Assembly: GCF_003674095.1 (NCBI RefSeq) | Contig: NZ_RDBF01000008.1 | Location: forward strand, 103,077-167,076 | Direction: 5' to 3' | DNA from: Aeromicrobium phragmitis | GTDB lineage: Bacteria > Actinomycetota > Actinomycetes > Propionibacteriales > Nocardioidaceae | Length of the DNA stretch: 64,000 nucleotides | Shown: positions 48,841 through 63,830 of the stretch, in pieces | Layout: every line of letters starts with the position of its first letter | Position numbering within the stretch: position 1 is the stretch's first letter | Made by a program: the position numbers and the translations under genes | The notes under the pieces: model-generated | Databases searched by the model: none | What the model saw: only the letters and a program-made list of their open reading frames with translations | Told to the model about the DNA's origin: nothing

Positions 48841-51339
48841 ATGAAGGTCCCTGTTCCCTGGCTGCGCGAGCTCGTCGGCCTGCCTGACTCGGTCACCACC
48901 GAGGAGCTGGCCGCGCGGCTCACCGCCTTCGACCTCAAGCTCGAGGAGATCGCCGGCGGGCAGCTCAGCGGCCCCCTCGTCGTCGGTCGGGTCCTGTCCG
49001 CCGTCCCCGAGCCGCAGAAGAACGGCAAGACGATCAACTGGTGCCGGGTGGACGTCGGTCCCGAGCACAACGACCCGGCCACCGGCGACGTGCCCGCCGG
49101 CCGTGGCATCGTGTGCGGCGCGCACAACTTCGGCCCCGGCGACCTCGTCGTCGTGTCGCTGCCCGGCACGTTCCTGCCGTCGCTGGGCTTCGAGATCAGT
49201 GCCCGGAAGACGTACGGACACGTGTCCGACGGCATGATCTGCTCGACCGCCGAGTTGGGCTTGCCCGGTGGCGACCAGGGCGGGATCCTCGTGCTCGAAC
49301 CCGGCCTCGCCGAACCTGGTGACGACGCGATCGCCTTGTTGGGACTCAACGACGAGACGCTCGATCTCGAAGTCAACCCCGACCGCGGGTACGCGTGGTC
49401 GCTTCGCGGGGTGGGGCGCGACGCCGCGCTCGCGTTCGGTCTGGCCTTCCGCGACCCGGCGGACATCGCGGTCACCGACGTCGAGGGCGAGGGCTACCCG
49501 GTCGTCGTCGAGGACCCTCAGGCCTGCCCCGTCTTCGTCACCCGCCGCGTGACCGGCATCGACCCGACCCGGCCCACCCCCGAGTGGATGGCGCGGCGGC
49601 TCGTGCAGGCCGGCATGCGCTCGATCTCGCTGACGGTCGACATCAGCAACTACGTGATGCTCGAGCTCGGCCAGCCCAACCACGCCTACGACGCGGCCAA
49701 ACTGAGCGGCCCCATCACCGTGCGCCGCGCGCGGGCGGGGGAGCGGCTCACGACCCTCGACGACGTCGAGCGCGAGCTGGATCCCGCCGACCTGCTGATC
49801 TGCGACGACGAGGGCCCCGTCGGCCTCGCCGGGATCATGGGCGCCGCCCACGTCGAGATCGACGACACCACGACGGACGTCGTCATCGAGGCGGCGTACT
49901 TCGACCGCTCGACCGTCGCTCGTGCCGCGCGCCGGCACAAGCTCTCGTCCGAGGCCGCCCGCCGCTTCGAGCGCGGGGTCGACCCGGCGCTGCAGGCCCG
50001 TGTCGCACAGCGGGTCGCCGAACTCCTCGTGGAGCATGGCGGCGGACGCATCGAGCCGGGTCTGACGGTCGTCGGGGAGGTCGGGGCACGTCCTGCCGTC
50101 ACGCTCCCGGTCGACCTGCCCCGCCGCATCGCCGGCGTTCCCTCGATCGACGTGGATGTCTCGGTCGCCGCGCTGCGCGGCAACGACTGCGAGGTCCAGG
50201 TGCAGGGGGACCAGCTCGTGGTCACCCCGCCGTCATGGCGGTTCGACCTCAACGACCCCTACGACGTCGTCGAGGAGGTGCTGCGGGTCGTGGGGTACGA
50301 CCAGGTTCCCTCCGTACTCCCGCAGGCCCCCGGCGGCCGGGGCCTGACCCGGGCCCAGGAGCTCCGTCGTCGCGTCGGCTACGCGCTCGCCGGTGCCGGC
50401 CTCGTCGAGGTGAAGACCTTCCCGTTCGCCGGTGAGGAGGACTTCGACAAGCTCGGGCTGCCCGCCGATGACGAGCGGCGCCGCCAGGTACTGCTGGAGA
50501 ACCCGCTGTCCGCCCAGGAGCCCGGCCTCACCACGACGCTGCTGACCGGGCTGTTGCGGGCGGCCGGCCTCAACGTCGGGCGCGGACACGACGACGTCGC
50601 GCTCACCGAGATGGGGCGGGTCTTCCGCATACGAGACGACTCGCCGCATGCTCCGATCTACGGCGTGGACCGCCGGCCCACCGACGACGAGCTCGCGGTG
50701 CTCGACGCTGCGTTGCCCGATCAGCCGCTCATGGCCGCATGGACGATGCTCGGTCAGCGCGAGAAGCGCGGCTGGGCCGGTCCCGGCCGGGACGCGACCT
50801 GGGCCGACGCCATCGCGGTCGCCACGCGTCTCGCCGAGGCCCTCCACGTCGATCTCGCGGTCGAGGCGGTGGCGCTCGCACCGTTCCATCCGGGGCGGTG
50901 CGCAGCCTTCCTGCTCGACGGCGAGGTGGTCGGCCATGCCGGCGAATTGCATCCCAAGGTGCTCGAGGCGTACGGCCTTCCGGCGCGCGGGGTCGCCGGT
51001 GAGGTGAACCTCGATGCGCTCATCGGTGCCGCTCCCGACCTCGGTCCGCGTCCGGTCTTCTCCGCGTACCCGGTGGCCAAGGAGGACCTCGCGTTCGTCG
51101 TCGACCAGTCGGTGCGCGCCGGCGACCTCCAGGACGCCCTGGCCGGCTCGGGACCGCTCGTGGAATCCGTGCGGCTGTTCGACATCTATGCGGGCGACCA
51201 GGTTCCGACGGGCAAGAAGTCGTTGGCCTTCAACGTCCGGCTCCGCGCCGCCGATCACACCCTGACGGACGCGGAGATCACCGAGGCCCGTGCCGCCGCA
51301 GTGGAGACCGCGTCGCGGTTCGGCGCCACCTTGCGCTGA
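48841..51339 (+). CDS. pheT: Phenylalanyl-tRNA synthetase beta subunit
   Basis: 832 residues. It has the expected order of domains: an EMAP-like tRNA-binding domain (about 40-150, GRVLSAVPEPQKNGKTINWC), B3/B4 editing domain (ISLTVDISNYVMLELGQPNH near 262), B5 domain, class II-like core and C-terminal FDX-ACB anticodon domain (PVFSAYPVAKEDLAFVVDQS near 738). It forms the alpha2-beta2 enzyme with PheS, starting 21 nt after it. Tandem repeats and a convergent gene follow. Confidence 0.96.
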   Translation: MKVPVPWLRELVGLPDSVTTEELAARLTAFDLKLEEIAGGQLSGPLVVGRVLSAVPEPQKNGKTINWCRVDVGPEHNDPATGDVPAGRGIVCGAHNFGPGDLVVVSLPGTFLPSLGFEISARKTYGHVSDGMICSTAELGLPGGDQGGILVLEPGLAEPGDDAIALLGLNDETLDLEVNPDRGYAWSLRGVGRDAALAFGLAFRDPADIAVTDVEGEGYPVVVEDPQACPVFVTRRVTGIDPTRPTPEWMARRLVQAGMRSISLTVDISNYVMLELGQPNHAYDAAKLSGPITVRRARAGERLTTLDDVERELDPADLLICDDEGPVGLAGIMGAAHVEIDDTTTDVVIEAAYFDRSTVARAARRHKLSSEAARRFERGVDPALQARVAQRVAELLVEHGGGRIEPGLTVVGEVGARPAVTLPVDLPRRIAGVPSIDVDVSVAALRGNDCEVQVQGDQLVVTPPSWRFDLNDPYDVVEEVLRVVGYDQVPSVLPQAPGGRGLTRAQELRRRVGYALAGAGLVEVKTFPFAGEEDFDKLGLPADDERRRQVLLENPLSAQEPGLTTTLLTGLLRAAGLNVGRGHDDVALTEMGRVFRIRDDSPHAPIYGVDRRPTDDELAVLDAALPDQPLMAAWTMLGQREKRGWAGPGRDATWADAIAVATRLAEALHVDLAVEAVALAPFHPGRCAAFLLDGEVVGHAGELHPKVLEAYGLPARGVAGEVNLDALIGAAPDLGPRPVFSAYPVAKEDLAFVVDQSVRAGDLQDALAGSGPLVESVRLFDIYAGDQVPTGKKSLAFNVRLRAADHTLTDAEITEARAAAVETASRFGATLR

Positions 51340-51349
51340 CCCACGCCCT

Positions 51350-51494
51350 GGGCGGTGCGTGGGCAACGTATCGAGCGCGTGGGCGGTGCGTGGGCAACGT
51401 ATTGGGCGCGCTGAAGCGTTGATGGTGCACCGTCACCGATGGCGTGAGGTTGATGTCGCACCGCTACTGGCTGGGTGAGGTTGATGTCGCACCG
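51350..51494. repeat. Two short tandem repeat pairs after pheT
   Basis: Pair one is about 30 nt long, at 51350-51379 and 51381-51410, starting GGGCGGTGCGTGGGCAACGT and ending GCGCG, with two differences. Pair two, GTGAGGTTGATGTCGCACCG, is at 51444-51463 and 51475-51494 and is identical in both copies. They do not resemble the other repeat families in the window. Confidence 0.85.
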
Positions 51495-51526
51495 TCGCCA
51501 GCGGGGCGGTCGATCGACGGGCGCGC

Positions 51527-53459
<1,933 letters not shown>

Positions 53460-53460
<1 letters not shown>

Positions 53461-54485
53461 TGCCCATCTCCGTCGCTGTCACCGGCGCCACCGGGTACGT
53501 CGGTGGCGAACTGCTCCGCATGCTGCTGGCCCACCCGGAGGTGGAGATCGGCGCGCTCACCGCGGGATCGAGCGCCGGCTCCCGACTGGGCGAGCACCAC
53601 GCGCATCTGGTCCCTCTGGCCGACCGCGAGGTGCTGGCCACGACGACCGATAACCTGGCGGGCCACGACGTCGTGTTCCTCGCTCTGCCGCACGGCACGT
53701 CGGCACCCGTCGCTGCCGAACTGGGCGACGACGTGCTCGTGATCGACTGCGGTGCGGATTTCCGGCTGCAGAGCTCCGACGACTGGTCGCGCTTCTACGG
53801 CGGCGACCACGCCGGTACATGGCCCTACGGCCTGCCGGAGCTGCCTGGGCAACGCGAACGACTGGCGGGTACGCGCCGCATCGCCGGCCCCGGATGCTTT
53901 CCGACCGTCTCCACGCTGGCGATCATGCCCGCGCTCCCGCTCGTCGACGATTCGGCGCTCACCATCGTGGCGCCGACGGCGCCCTCGGGAGCGGGCAAGA
54001 AGCTCGCCACGACCTTCCTCGGCTCGGAGGTGCTCGGCCAGGCCAGCGCCTACGGCGTCGGCGGCACACACCGCCACACGCCGGAGATCGAGCAGAACCT
54101 GCGCGCCGCCGGTGCCGAGCGGCCGGTGGTGAGCTTCACCCCGGTGCTGGTGCCGATGTCGCGCGGCATCCTGGCCGTTGTCTCCGCCCCGGCCGGGGCG
54201 GGCGTGACGGCGGCGGACGTGCGCGGCGCCTACGTCGAGGCCTATGCCGACGAGCCGTTCGTCCATCTGCTGCCGGAGGGCCAGTGGCCGCAGACGCAGG
54301 GCACGGTCGGCGCGAACACCGTTCACGTGCAGGCCACGCTCGACGAGCGTGCCGGCCGAGTCGTCGCCATCGGCGCGATGGACAACCTCGCGAAGGGCAC
54401 GGCGGGCGGCGCCATCCAGTCCATGAACCTCGCGCTCGGTCTTCCCGAGACGACCGGCCTGACGACGATCGGAGTAGCGCCATGA
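53460..54485 (+). CDS. argC: N-acetyl-gamma-glutamyl-phosphate reductase
   Basis: NADPH-dependent third step; 341 residues. The N-terminal Rossmann loop is [20 protein letters not shown] near 5. The catalytic Cys is in [15 protein letters not shown] near 141, and [15 protein letters not shown] near 177 with [11 protein letters not shown] near 201 form the substrate site. The ATG shares a base with the argG stop, and argJ starts at an ATGA overlap. Confidence 0.96.
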
Positions 54486-55633
54486 GTGTCACCGCAGCTC
54501 AGGGGTTCCGCGCCGCGGGAGTCACCGCGGGGCTCAAGGACAGCGGCAAGCCCGACGTGGCCCTCGTGGTCAACGACGGGCCGTCGGACGCGGCCGCGGC
54601 CGTCTTCACGTCGAATCGCTGCCAGGCCAACCCGGTGATCTGGAGCCGCGAGGCGATCAAGGGCGGCACGGCGCGGGCCGTCGTCCTGAACTCCGGCGGC
54701 GCCAACTGCTACACGGGCGCCGACGGGTTCGCCACCACGCACCGCACCGCGGAGCTGGCCGCGGAGCGACTCGGCATCGGCGCCGTCGACGTGCAGGTCT
54801 GCAGCACCGGTCTCATCGGACGGTTGCTGGACGAGGACAAGCTGCTTCCCGGTGTCGAGGCGGCGGCGGCCGCGTTGTCGGCCGAGGGCGGGAGCGACGC
54901 CGCGACGGCGATCATGACCACCGACACGGTCAGCAAGCAGGCCGCGCGGTCGGTCGGCGGATGGACCATCGGCGGCATGGCGAAGGGCGCGGGCATGCTC
55001 GCACCCGCGCTGGCCACGATGCTCGTCGTCATCACGACCGACGCCGACCTTCCGTCCGCGGACCTCGACGCCGCGCTGCGCCGCGCCACCGCCCGCACGT
55101 TCGACCGGCTCGACTCCGACGGCTGCCAGTCCACCAACGACACGGTGCTGCTGATGGCGTCCGGCGCGTCCGGGGCGACTCCCGACGTCGAGGAGTTCAC
55201 CACGGTCCTCACCGAGGTGTGCCACGATCTCGCCCTGCAACTGCTGGCCGACGCCGAGGGCGCGGACCACGAGATCGCGATCGAGACGATCAACGCCGCG
55301 AGCGAGACCGATGCGTTGTCGGTCGGGCGCGAAGTGGCCCGCAGCAACCTCTTCAAGACGGCGATCTTCGGCAAGGACCCGAACTGGGGCCGCATCCTGG
55401 CCTCGGTCGGCACCTCGGACGCGGTCTTCGACCCGGCCGACCTGGACGTCGCGGTCAACGGCGTCTGGGTGTGCCGCGACAGCGGAGTGGGGGAGTCGAT
55501 CGATCTCGTCGACCTCACGCCGCGCCACGTCACCGTCACGATCGACCTCAAGTCCGGCGACGCCGCGGCGACCGTCTGGACCAACGACCTCACCCACGCC
55601 TACGTTCACGAGAATTCGGCCTACTCGACATGA
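54482..55633 (+). CDS. argJ: Ornithine acetyltransferase / N-acetylglutamate synthase
   Basis: Recycles the acetyl group from acetylornithine to glutamate; 383 residues. It is made as a precursor that cleaves itself before the catalytic Thr in [15 protein letters not shown] near 142, giving alpha and beta chains. [13 protein letters not shown] near 70 and [14 protein letters not shown] near 297 are signatures. With argJ present, argE is not needed; no argA is seen, so this may be the bifunctional type. Confidence 0.95.
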   Translation: MSVTAAQGFRAAGVTAGLKDSGKPDVALVVNDGPSDAAAAVFTSNRCQANPVIWSREAIKGGTARAVVLNSGGANCYTGADGFATTHRTAELAAERLGIGAVDVQVCSTGLIGRLLDEDKLLPGVEAAAAALSAEGGSDAATAIMTTDTVSKQAARSVGGWTIGGMAKGAGMLAPALATMLVVITTDADLPSADLDAALRRATARTFDRLDSDGCQSTNDTVLLMASGASGATPDVEEFTTVLTEVCHDLALQLLADAEGADHEIAIETINAASETDALSVGREVARSNLFKTAIFGKDPNWGRILASVGTSDAVFDPADLDVAVNGVWVCRDSGVGESIDLVDLTPRHVTVTIDLKSGDAAATVWTNDLTHAYVHENSAYST

Positions 55634-56606
55634 CAGACCACATCGATGCAAGCGATCCCGACGAGATCTGGGACGAAACCTCGTGGCGCGAGGCCACGGA
55701 CAAGGCGGCGACGCTCGCCGGCGCCCTGCCGTGGTTGAAGAAGTACCACGGCAAGATCATCGTCGTGAAGTACGGCGGCAACGCCATGACCGACGACAAG
55801 CTCAAGCAGGCGTTCGCCGAGGACGTCGTCTTCCTGCGGCTGGCCGGCTTCAAGCCGGTCGTCGTGCACGGCGGCGGGCCGCAGATCAACGCGATGCTCG
55901 ACCGGCTCGGCATCGAGTCGGAGTTCCGCGGCGGTCTGCGGGTCACGACTCCCGAGGCGATGGACGTCGTGCGGATGGTGCTGACCGGTCAGGTGGGCCG
56001 CGAACTCGTCGGGCTGCTCAACCAGCACGGCGACCTCGCCGTGGGAATGTCCGGTGAGGACGGCGGGCTGTTCACCGCGACGCGCACGATGCCCCTCGTG
56101 GACGGCGAGCCGGTCGACGTCGGCCTCGTCGGCGAGGTGACCGGCGTGCGGCCCGAACCGGTGCTCGACCTCATCGAGGCCGGCCGCATCCCGGTGGTCT
56201 CGACGGTCGCGCCCGATGCCGACGGGCAGGTGCACAACGTCAACGCCGACACCGCCGCGTCCGCCCTCGCCGTGGCGCTCAAGGCCGAGAAGCTGCTGGT
56301 GCTCACCGACGTCGAGGGGCTGTACGCCGACTGGCCGAACAGCAGCGATGTCATCGGCGAAATCGGTCCCGAGGCGCTCGAGGAGCTGCTGCCGACGCTC
56401 GCGAGCGGCATGATCCCGAAGATGAGCGCGTGCCTCAACGCCCTGCGGGGCGGGGTGCAGCGGGCGACCGTCATCGACGGACGAGAGCCCCATGCCGTCC
56501 TGCTCGAGCTGTTCACCGACGAAGGCGTCGGCACGCAGGTCCTGCCGGGCGTAGAGACCCGCATCCGCACCGCCCTGTACTCCACCAGCAGCTCGAAGGA
56601 GAAGTC

Positions 56607-56610
<4 letters not shown>
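55630..56610 (+). CDS. argB: Acetylglutamate kinase
   Basis: Phosphorylates N-acetylglutamate; 326 residues, with about 30 extra N-terminal residues. Such an N-terminal helix is the mark of the hexameric, arginine-inhibited type. Motifs are [11 protein letters not shown] near 44, [20 protein letters not shown] near 77, and [20 protein letters not shown] near 208. The ATG overlaps the argJ stop; argD starts at a GTGA overlap. Confidence 0.95.
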
Positions 56611-60688
<4,078 letters not shown>

Positions 60689-60701
60689 GGGTGGCGACCG
60701 C

Positions 60702-60707
60702 TACCGT
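60702..60707 (+). promoter_or_regulatory. -10 box of a probable leaderless promoter for the DNA glycosylase
   Basis: TACCGT lies 6 nt before the GTG at 60714, just after the argH stop, with no Shine-Dalgarno sequence. Confidence 0.5.
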
Positions 60708-60713
60708 GGCTCC

Positions 60714-61289
60714 GTGTCGGTCCTAGAACGCGCGAGGAGTCTGCTCGGACGCGAGCTGACGGCGCACGGCGTCACCGTGCGCATCACGGAGGTCGAGGCG
60801 TACGGCGGCGTCACCGATCCGGCCTCGCACGCCTTCACCCGCACACCGCGCTCGGAGATCATGTACGGACCGTCGTGGCGGCTGTACGTGTACCGCATTC
60901 ACGGTCACCACTGCGCCAACATCGTCACCGGGCCCACCGAGCAGGCGGCTGCGGTGCTGTTGCGCGCCGGTGAGGTCGTCGACGGACACGATCTCGCCCA
61001 CGAACGGCGTGGCCAGGTCCGTTCCGACGCTCTCGGCCGGGGCCCGGGCAATCTCGCGCGCGTCCTCGGCATCACGACGGCCGACCTCGGCACGGACGTC
61101 CGGGTGGGTCCGGCGGTCGTGCTGGGGCCCGAGCCGGCGAATCAGCCGCCGGTGAGCGCCGGGCCGCGCGTGGGCGTTCGACGTGCGGCCGACCGTCCCT
61201 GGCGTTTGTGGGTCACGGGCGATCCGACGGTGTCGGCATACCGCCGTCACCCCAGGGCGGAGTCGTCGTCGGAGGTCTCCGCCGGCTGA
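60714..61289 (+). CDS. mpg: Alkyladenine (3-methyladenine) DNA glycosylase
   Basis: Removes alkylated purines from DNA (AAG/MPG family); 191 residues. ARSLLGRELTAHGVTVRITE at the start is followed by VEAYGGVTDPASHAF near 26, where the Glu is the catalytic base. MYGPSWRLYVYRIHGHHCAN near 50 and GPGNLARVLGI near 108 are family segments. The N-terminus is short; most homologues have 5-15 more residues before ARxLLG. The 3' end overlaps the convergent micro-ORF by 43 nt. Confidence 0.9.
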   Translation: MSVLERARSLLGRELTAHGVTVRITEVEAYGGVTDPASHAFTRTPRSEIMYGPSWRLYVYRIHGHHCANIVTGPTEQAAAVLLRAGEVVDGHDLAHERRGQVRSDALGRGPGNLARVLGITTADLGTDVRVGPAVVLGPEPANQPPVSAGPRVGVRRAADRPWRLWVTGDPTVSAYRRHPRAESSSEVSAG

Positions 61290-61360
61290 TCGGGCAGGGC
61301 GCAGATGCCGTCGGCGCACATCCCCGCGTCGTCACCCACGAGTTCGAACGGGCCGGTCAT
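61247..61360 (-). CDS. Micro-ORF coupled to the FrnE-like gene (37 aa, C-x4-C)
   Basis: Its ATG shares a base with the stop of the oxidoreductase gene (TGATG on the minus strand), a good sign of translational coupling. The 37 residues begin MTGPFELVGDDAG and contain MCADGICALP, two Cys separated by four residues, and end in an acidic tail. It overlaps the 3' end of the convergent glycosylase gene. Expression is not proven; a thiol role beside a disulfide oxidoreductase is attractive but only inferred. Confidence 0.5.
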   Translation of the reverse strand: MTGPFELVGDDAGMCADGICALPDQPAETSDDDSALG

Positions 61361-62007
61361 CAGACGGCTCCCTCGCTCGCGGCGCGCTCGAGCACCTGGG
61401 TGAAGATCTGCGGGTCCTGCGCCCCGGACACGCCCCACTTGCCCTCCACGACGAAGAACGGGACGCCACTGATGCCGTACTCGCGTGCCTGGGCGATGTC
61501 CGCCTGCACCGCGTCGCGGTACCTTCCGGACTCGAGCGCGTCGCGCATGCCCTCGGGATCGAGTCCGACCTCGGAACCGAGCTCGACGAGGTCGTCGACG
61601 CGTCCCACGTGCCGGCCCTGCTCGAAGTAGGCCGAGAGGAGGCGCTCCTTGAGCTCGTGCTGCAGGCCGTGCTGCTTGGCGTGATGCAGGGCCTGGTGCG
61701 CGAGCAACGTGTTCGTGTGCTGGAGCGCGTCGAAGTCGTACTCCAGACCTTCGGTCGCCGCCAGCTGGGTCATCTGGTCGAGCATCTGCCGCACCTGGGT
61801 TTCGGGCATGCCCTTGTGCGTCGCGAGGAAGTCGACCTCGGAGCCGGAGAAGTCCACCGGCGTGTCGGGAGCGAGTTCGAAGCTGTGGAACTCGACCTCG
61901 ACGTCGCCGTCGAAGTCCGCCACCGCCTTCTCGAACCGCCGCTTCCCGATGAAGCACCAGGGGCACGCGATGTCGGACCAGATGTCGACCTTGATCGGAG
62001 CACTCAC
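61360..62007 (-). CDS. FrnE/DsbA-family thiol-disulfide oxidoreductase
   Basis: 215 residues with a thioredoxin fold and DsbA-type helical insertion. The active site is SDIACPWCFIGKRRFEKAV with Cys15 and Cys18, and the cis-Pro loop is GISGVPFFVV near 176. There is no signal peptide, so it is cytoplasmic like FrnE and 2-hydroxychromene-isomerase relatives. The GTG start matches the family N-terminus (KVDIWSDIACPWC). It is expressed on the minus strand, divergent from the Usp gene 62 nt away. The substrate is unknown. Confidence 0.9.
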   Translation of the reverse strand: MSAPIKVDIWSDIACPWCFIGKRRFEKAVADFDGDVEVEFHSFELAPDTPVDFSGSEVDFLATHKGMPETQVRQMLDQMTQLAATEGLEYDFDALQHTNTLLAHQALHHAKQHGLQHELKERLLSAYFEQGRHVGRVDDLVELGSEVGLDPEGMRDALESGRYRDAVQADIAQAREYGISGVPFFVVEGKWGVSGAQDPQIFTQVLERAASEGAV

Positions 62008-62057
62008 GCTGGTGAGAACGCGATCAGCCTCACCGCTATTCCATCGCCGATCCCCGG

Positions 62058-62063
62058 TAACCT
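62058..62063 (+). promoter_or_regulatory. -10 box of a probable leaderless promoter for the Usp gene
   Basis: TAACCT lies 6 nt before the ATG at 62070, the same sequence and spacing as before the 4784 gene. Confidence 0.6.
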
Positions 62064-62069
62064 CGAAGC

Positions 62070-62450
62070 ATGACGATCGCTGTGGCCTACCGTCCCGACG
62101 ACTACGGCAAGGGTGCGCTCCGCTGGGCCGCCGCGGAGGCGCAGGGCACGGGGCAGAAGCTCGTCATCATCACCGTCGACGAGATCGACCCGGAGTTCGA
62201 AGAACCGCACGAGATCGACCTCTCGGAGTTCACCGAGCGCTTCGACCTCGAGGACCTGCCGTACGAGGTGCGACGCGCAGCGTCGCTCGACGTCGCCGAC
62301 GTCGTGATCGAGGAGGCGACCAAGGCCGGCGCCGAACGGCTCGTGATCGGAGTGCGCAAGCGCACGCCCGTCGGCAAGATGCTCATGGGCCGCGTGACGC
62401 AGATGATCCTGCTGGACGCTCCGATGCCGGTCATCGCCGTCAAACCCTGA
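62070..62450 (+). CDS. Universal stress protein (UspA-like), single domain
   Basis: 126 residues with the Usp Rossmann-like fold. It starts TIAVAYRPDDYGKGALRWAA. The C-terminal LVIGVRKRTPVGKMLMGRVT followed by QMILLDAPMPVIAVK corresponds to the ATP-binding motif of the family, though Arg/Lys-rich. The usual Gly-Ser after the second Gly run is GRVT. The middle is acidic (EIDPEFEEPHEIDLSEF). The role is unknown. Confidence 0.85.
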   Translation: MTIAVAYRPDDYGKGALRWAAAEAQGTGQKLVIITVDEIDPEFEEPHEIDLSEFTERFDLEDLPYEVRRAASLDVADVVIEEATKAGAERLVIGVRKRTPVGKMLMGRVTQMILLDAPMPVIAVKP

Positions 62451-62454
62451 CGAC

Positions 62455-62460
62455 TAGGCT
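62455..62460 (+). promoter_or_regulatory. -10 box of the tyrS promoter
   Basis: TAGGCT just after the Usp stop would start transcription near 62467, giving a short leader with AAAGGAA (62477-62483), 5 nt before the tyrS GTG. So tyrS, unlike its neighbours, has a Shine-Dalgarno leader. Confidence 0.5.
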
Positions 62461-62488
62461 CGGTCGCGGCGAAACGAAAGGAATCCCC

Positions 62489-63745
62489 GTGACCCAGCAT
62501 GTTCTCGACGACCTCGTCGCACGTGGTCTCATCGGACAGTCGACCGACCTCGACGCTCTGCGCGCCGACCTGTCGGAGGGCTCGCTGACGTATTACACGG
62601 GCTTCGACCCCACGGCGCCCAGTCTGCACATCGGCCACCTGCTGCAGCTGCTGACGATGCGCCGTCTGCAGCTCGCCGGCCACCGGCCGCTGCTGCTCGT
62701 CGGTGGCGCGACGGGGCTCATCGGCGACCCGAAGCAGAGCGGCGAGCGGTCGATGAACACGAAGGACACGGTCGCCGGATGGGTCGAGTCGATCGCCAAC
62801 CAGGCCTCGCCGTTCCTCGACGTCGAAGGACCCAACGGCGCGCAGTTGGTCAACAATCTCGATTGGACGCGCGACGTCAACGTCATCGACTTCCTGCGCG
62901 ACATCGGCAAGCACTTCCCGGTCAACCGGATGCTGGCCCGCGACGTCGTAGCGAGCCGGCTGGAGTCGGGCATCAGCTACACCGAGTTCAGCTACGTCCT
63001 CCTGCAGTCGATGGACTACCTCGAGTTGTCGCGCCGGTACGACTGCCGGCTGCAGATGGGTGGCGGAGACCAGTGGGGCAACGTGTCCGCCGGCGTCGAA
63101 CTCGTCCGTCGCGCCGACGGCCGCCGCGTCAACGGCCTCGTCACACCGCTCATCACCAAGGCTGACGGCACGAAGTTCGGCAAGACCGAGGGCGGAGCGG
63201 TCTGGCTCGATGCGACGCTGACGAGCCCGTACGCCTTCTACCAGTTCTGGATTCAAGCCGAGGACGCGAAGGTAGCGGAGTACCTGCGGTTGCTGACCTT
63301 CCTCGACGTCGACGAGATCGCGGCGATCGAGGCCGAGCACCAGACCAAGCCGGGACTGCGCGCCGCACAGCGGCGGCTGGCGCGTGAGGTCACGACGCTC
63401 GTGCACGGGCACGCCGAAGCGGACGCTGCGGAGCTGGCGTCGTCGGCGTTGTTCGGACGGGGGGAGTTGCGCGAACTGCCGGAGACGACGCTCGCCGCGG
63501 CGCTCACCGAGGCCGGCGCAGGGGAGGTGCCCAAGGGCACCAGCCTCGTCGACGCCCTCGTGGCGTCCGGGCTGGTCGATTCGAAGTCCGCCGGACGCCG
63601 TGCCGTCGTTGAGGGCGGCGCCTACGTCAACAACGAACGCGCCGAGGATCCCGAGCTCGCACTCGATGCCACGGCGGCCCTCCACGGACGCTGGGTCGTG
63701 CTGCGCAAGGGCAAGCGGTCCGTATCCGGGGTCCAGCTCGTGTGA
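62489..63745 (+). CDS. tyrS: Tyrosyl-tRNA synthetase
   Basis: Class I synthetase for tRNA-Tyr; 418 residues. It has YYTGFDPTAPSLHIGHLLQL near 33 (HIGH motif), QMGGGDQWGNVSAGVELVRR near 187, and KADGTKFGKTEGGAVWLD near 223 (KMSKS loop as KFGKT). A C-terminal S4 RNA-binding domain (about 350-418, SGLVDSKSAGRRAVVEGGAY) completes it. GTG 62489 is chosen for its ribosome-binding site; longer readings run into the Usp gene. A hairpin and an rRNA-type promoter follow. Confidence 0.96.
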   Translation: MTQHVLDDLVARGLIGQSTDLDALRADLSEGSLTYYTGFDPTAPSLHIGHLLQLLTMRRLQLAGHRPLLLVGGATGLIGDPKQSGERSMNTKDTVAGWVESIANQASPFLDVEGPNGAQLVNNLDWTRDVNVIDFLRDIGKHFPVNRMLARDVVASRLESGISYTEFSYVLLQSMDYLELSRRYDCRLQMGGGDQWGNVSAGVELVRRADGRRVNGLVTPLITKADGTKFGKTEGGAVWLDATLTSPYAFYQFWIQAEDAKVAEYLRLLTFLDVDEIAAIEAEHQTKPGLRAAQRRLAREVTTLVHGHAEADAAELASSALFGRGELRELPETTLAAALTEAGAGEVPKGTSLVDALVASGLVDSKSAGRRAVVEGGAYVNNERAEDPELALDATAALHGRWVVLRKGKRSVSGVQLV

Positions 63746-63756
63746 ACACCCGGAAA

Positions 63757-63774
63757 ACGCTGCATTTCCAGCGT
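63757..63774 (+). terminator. Hairpin after tyrS
   Basis: ACGCTG/CAGCGT stem with loop CATTTC, 11 nt after the tyrS stop. No T-run; weak candidate terminator. Confidence 0.4.
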
Positions 63775-63800
63775 GTGACGCAGGACACCGCGACCCCGGT

Positions 63801-63830
63801 TTGACCCCGTCAGGAGTGGGTGGCTAATGT
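63801..63830 (+). promoter_or_regulatory. Strong promoter, probably of an rRNA operon
   Basis: TTGACC (63801-63806) and TAATGT (63825-63830) with an 18-nt spacer, close to the housekeeping consensus. The following GTTCTTGTTGCTGAGGGTGA and the unusually U-rich, non-coding sequence to the window end look like the long leader of an actinobacterial rrn operon. The 16S gene itself is not reached. Confidence 0.7.

Noticed and set aside
46576..50037. A 1,153-codon open frame on the minus strand across the histidine kinase, pheS and pheT
   Set aside because: It is opposite three well-identified genes, its product has no recognisable domain, and long antisense frames are expected in high-GC DNA with G/C third positions.
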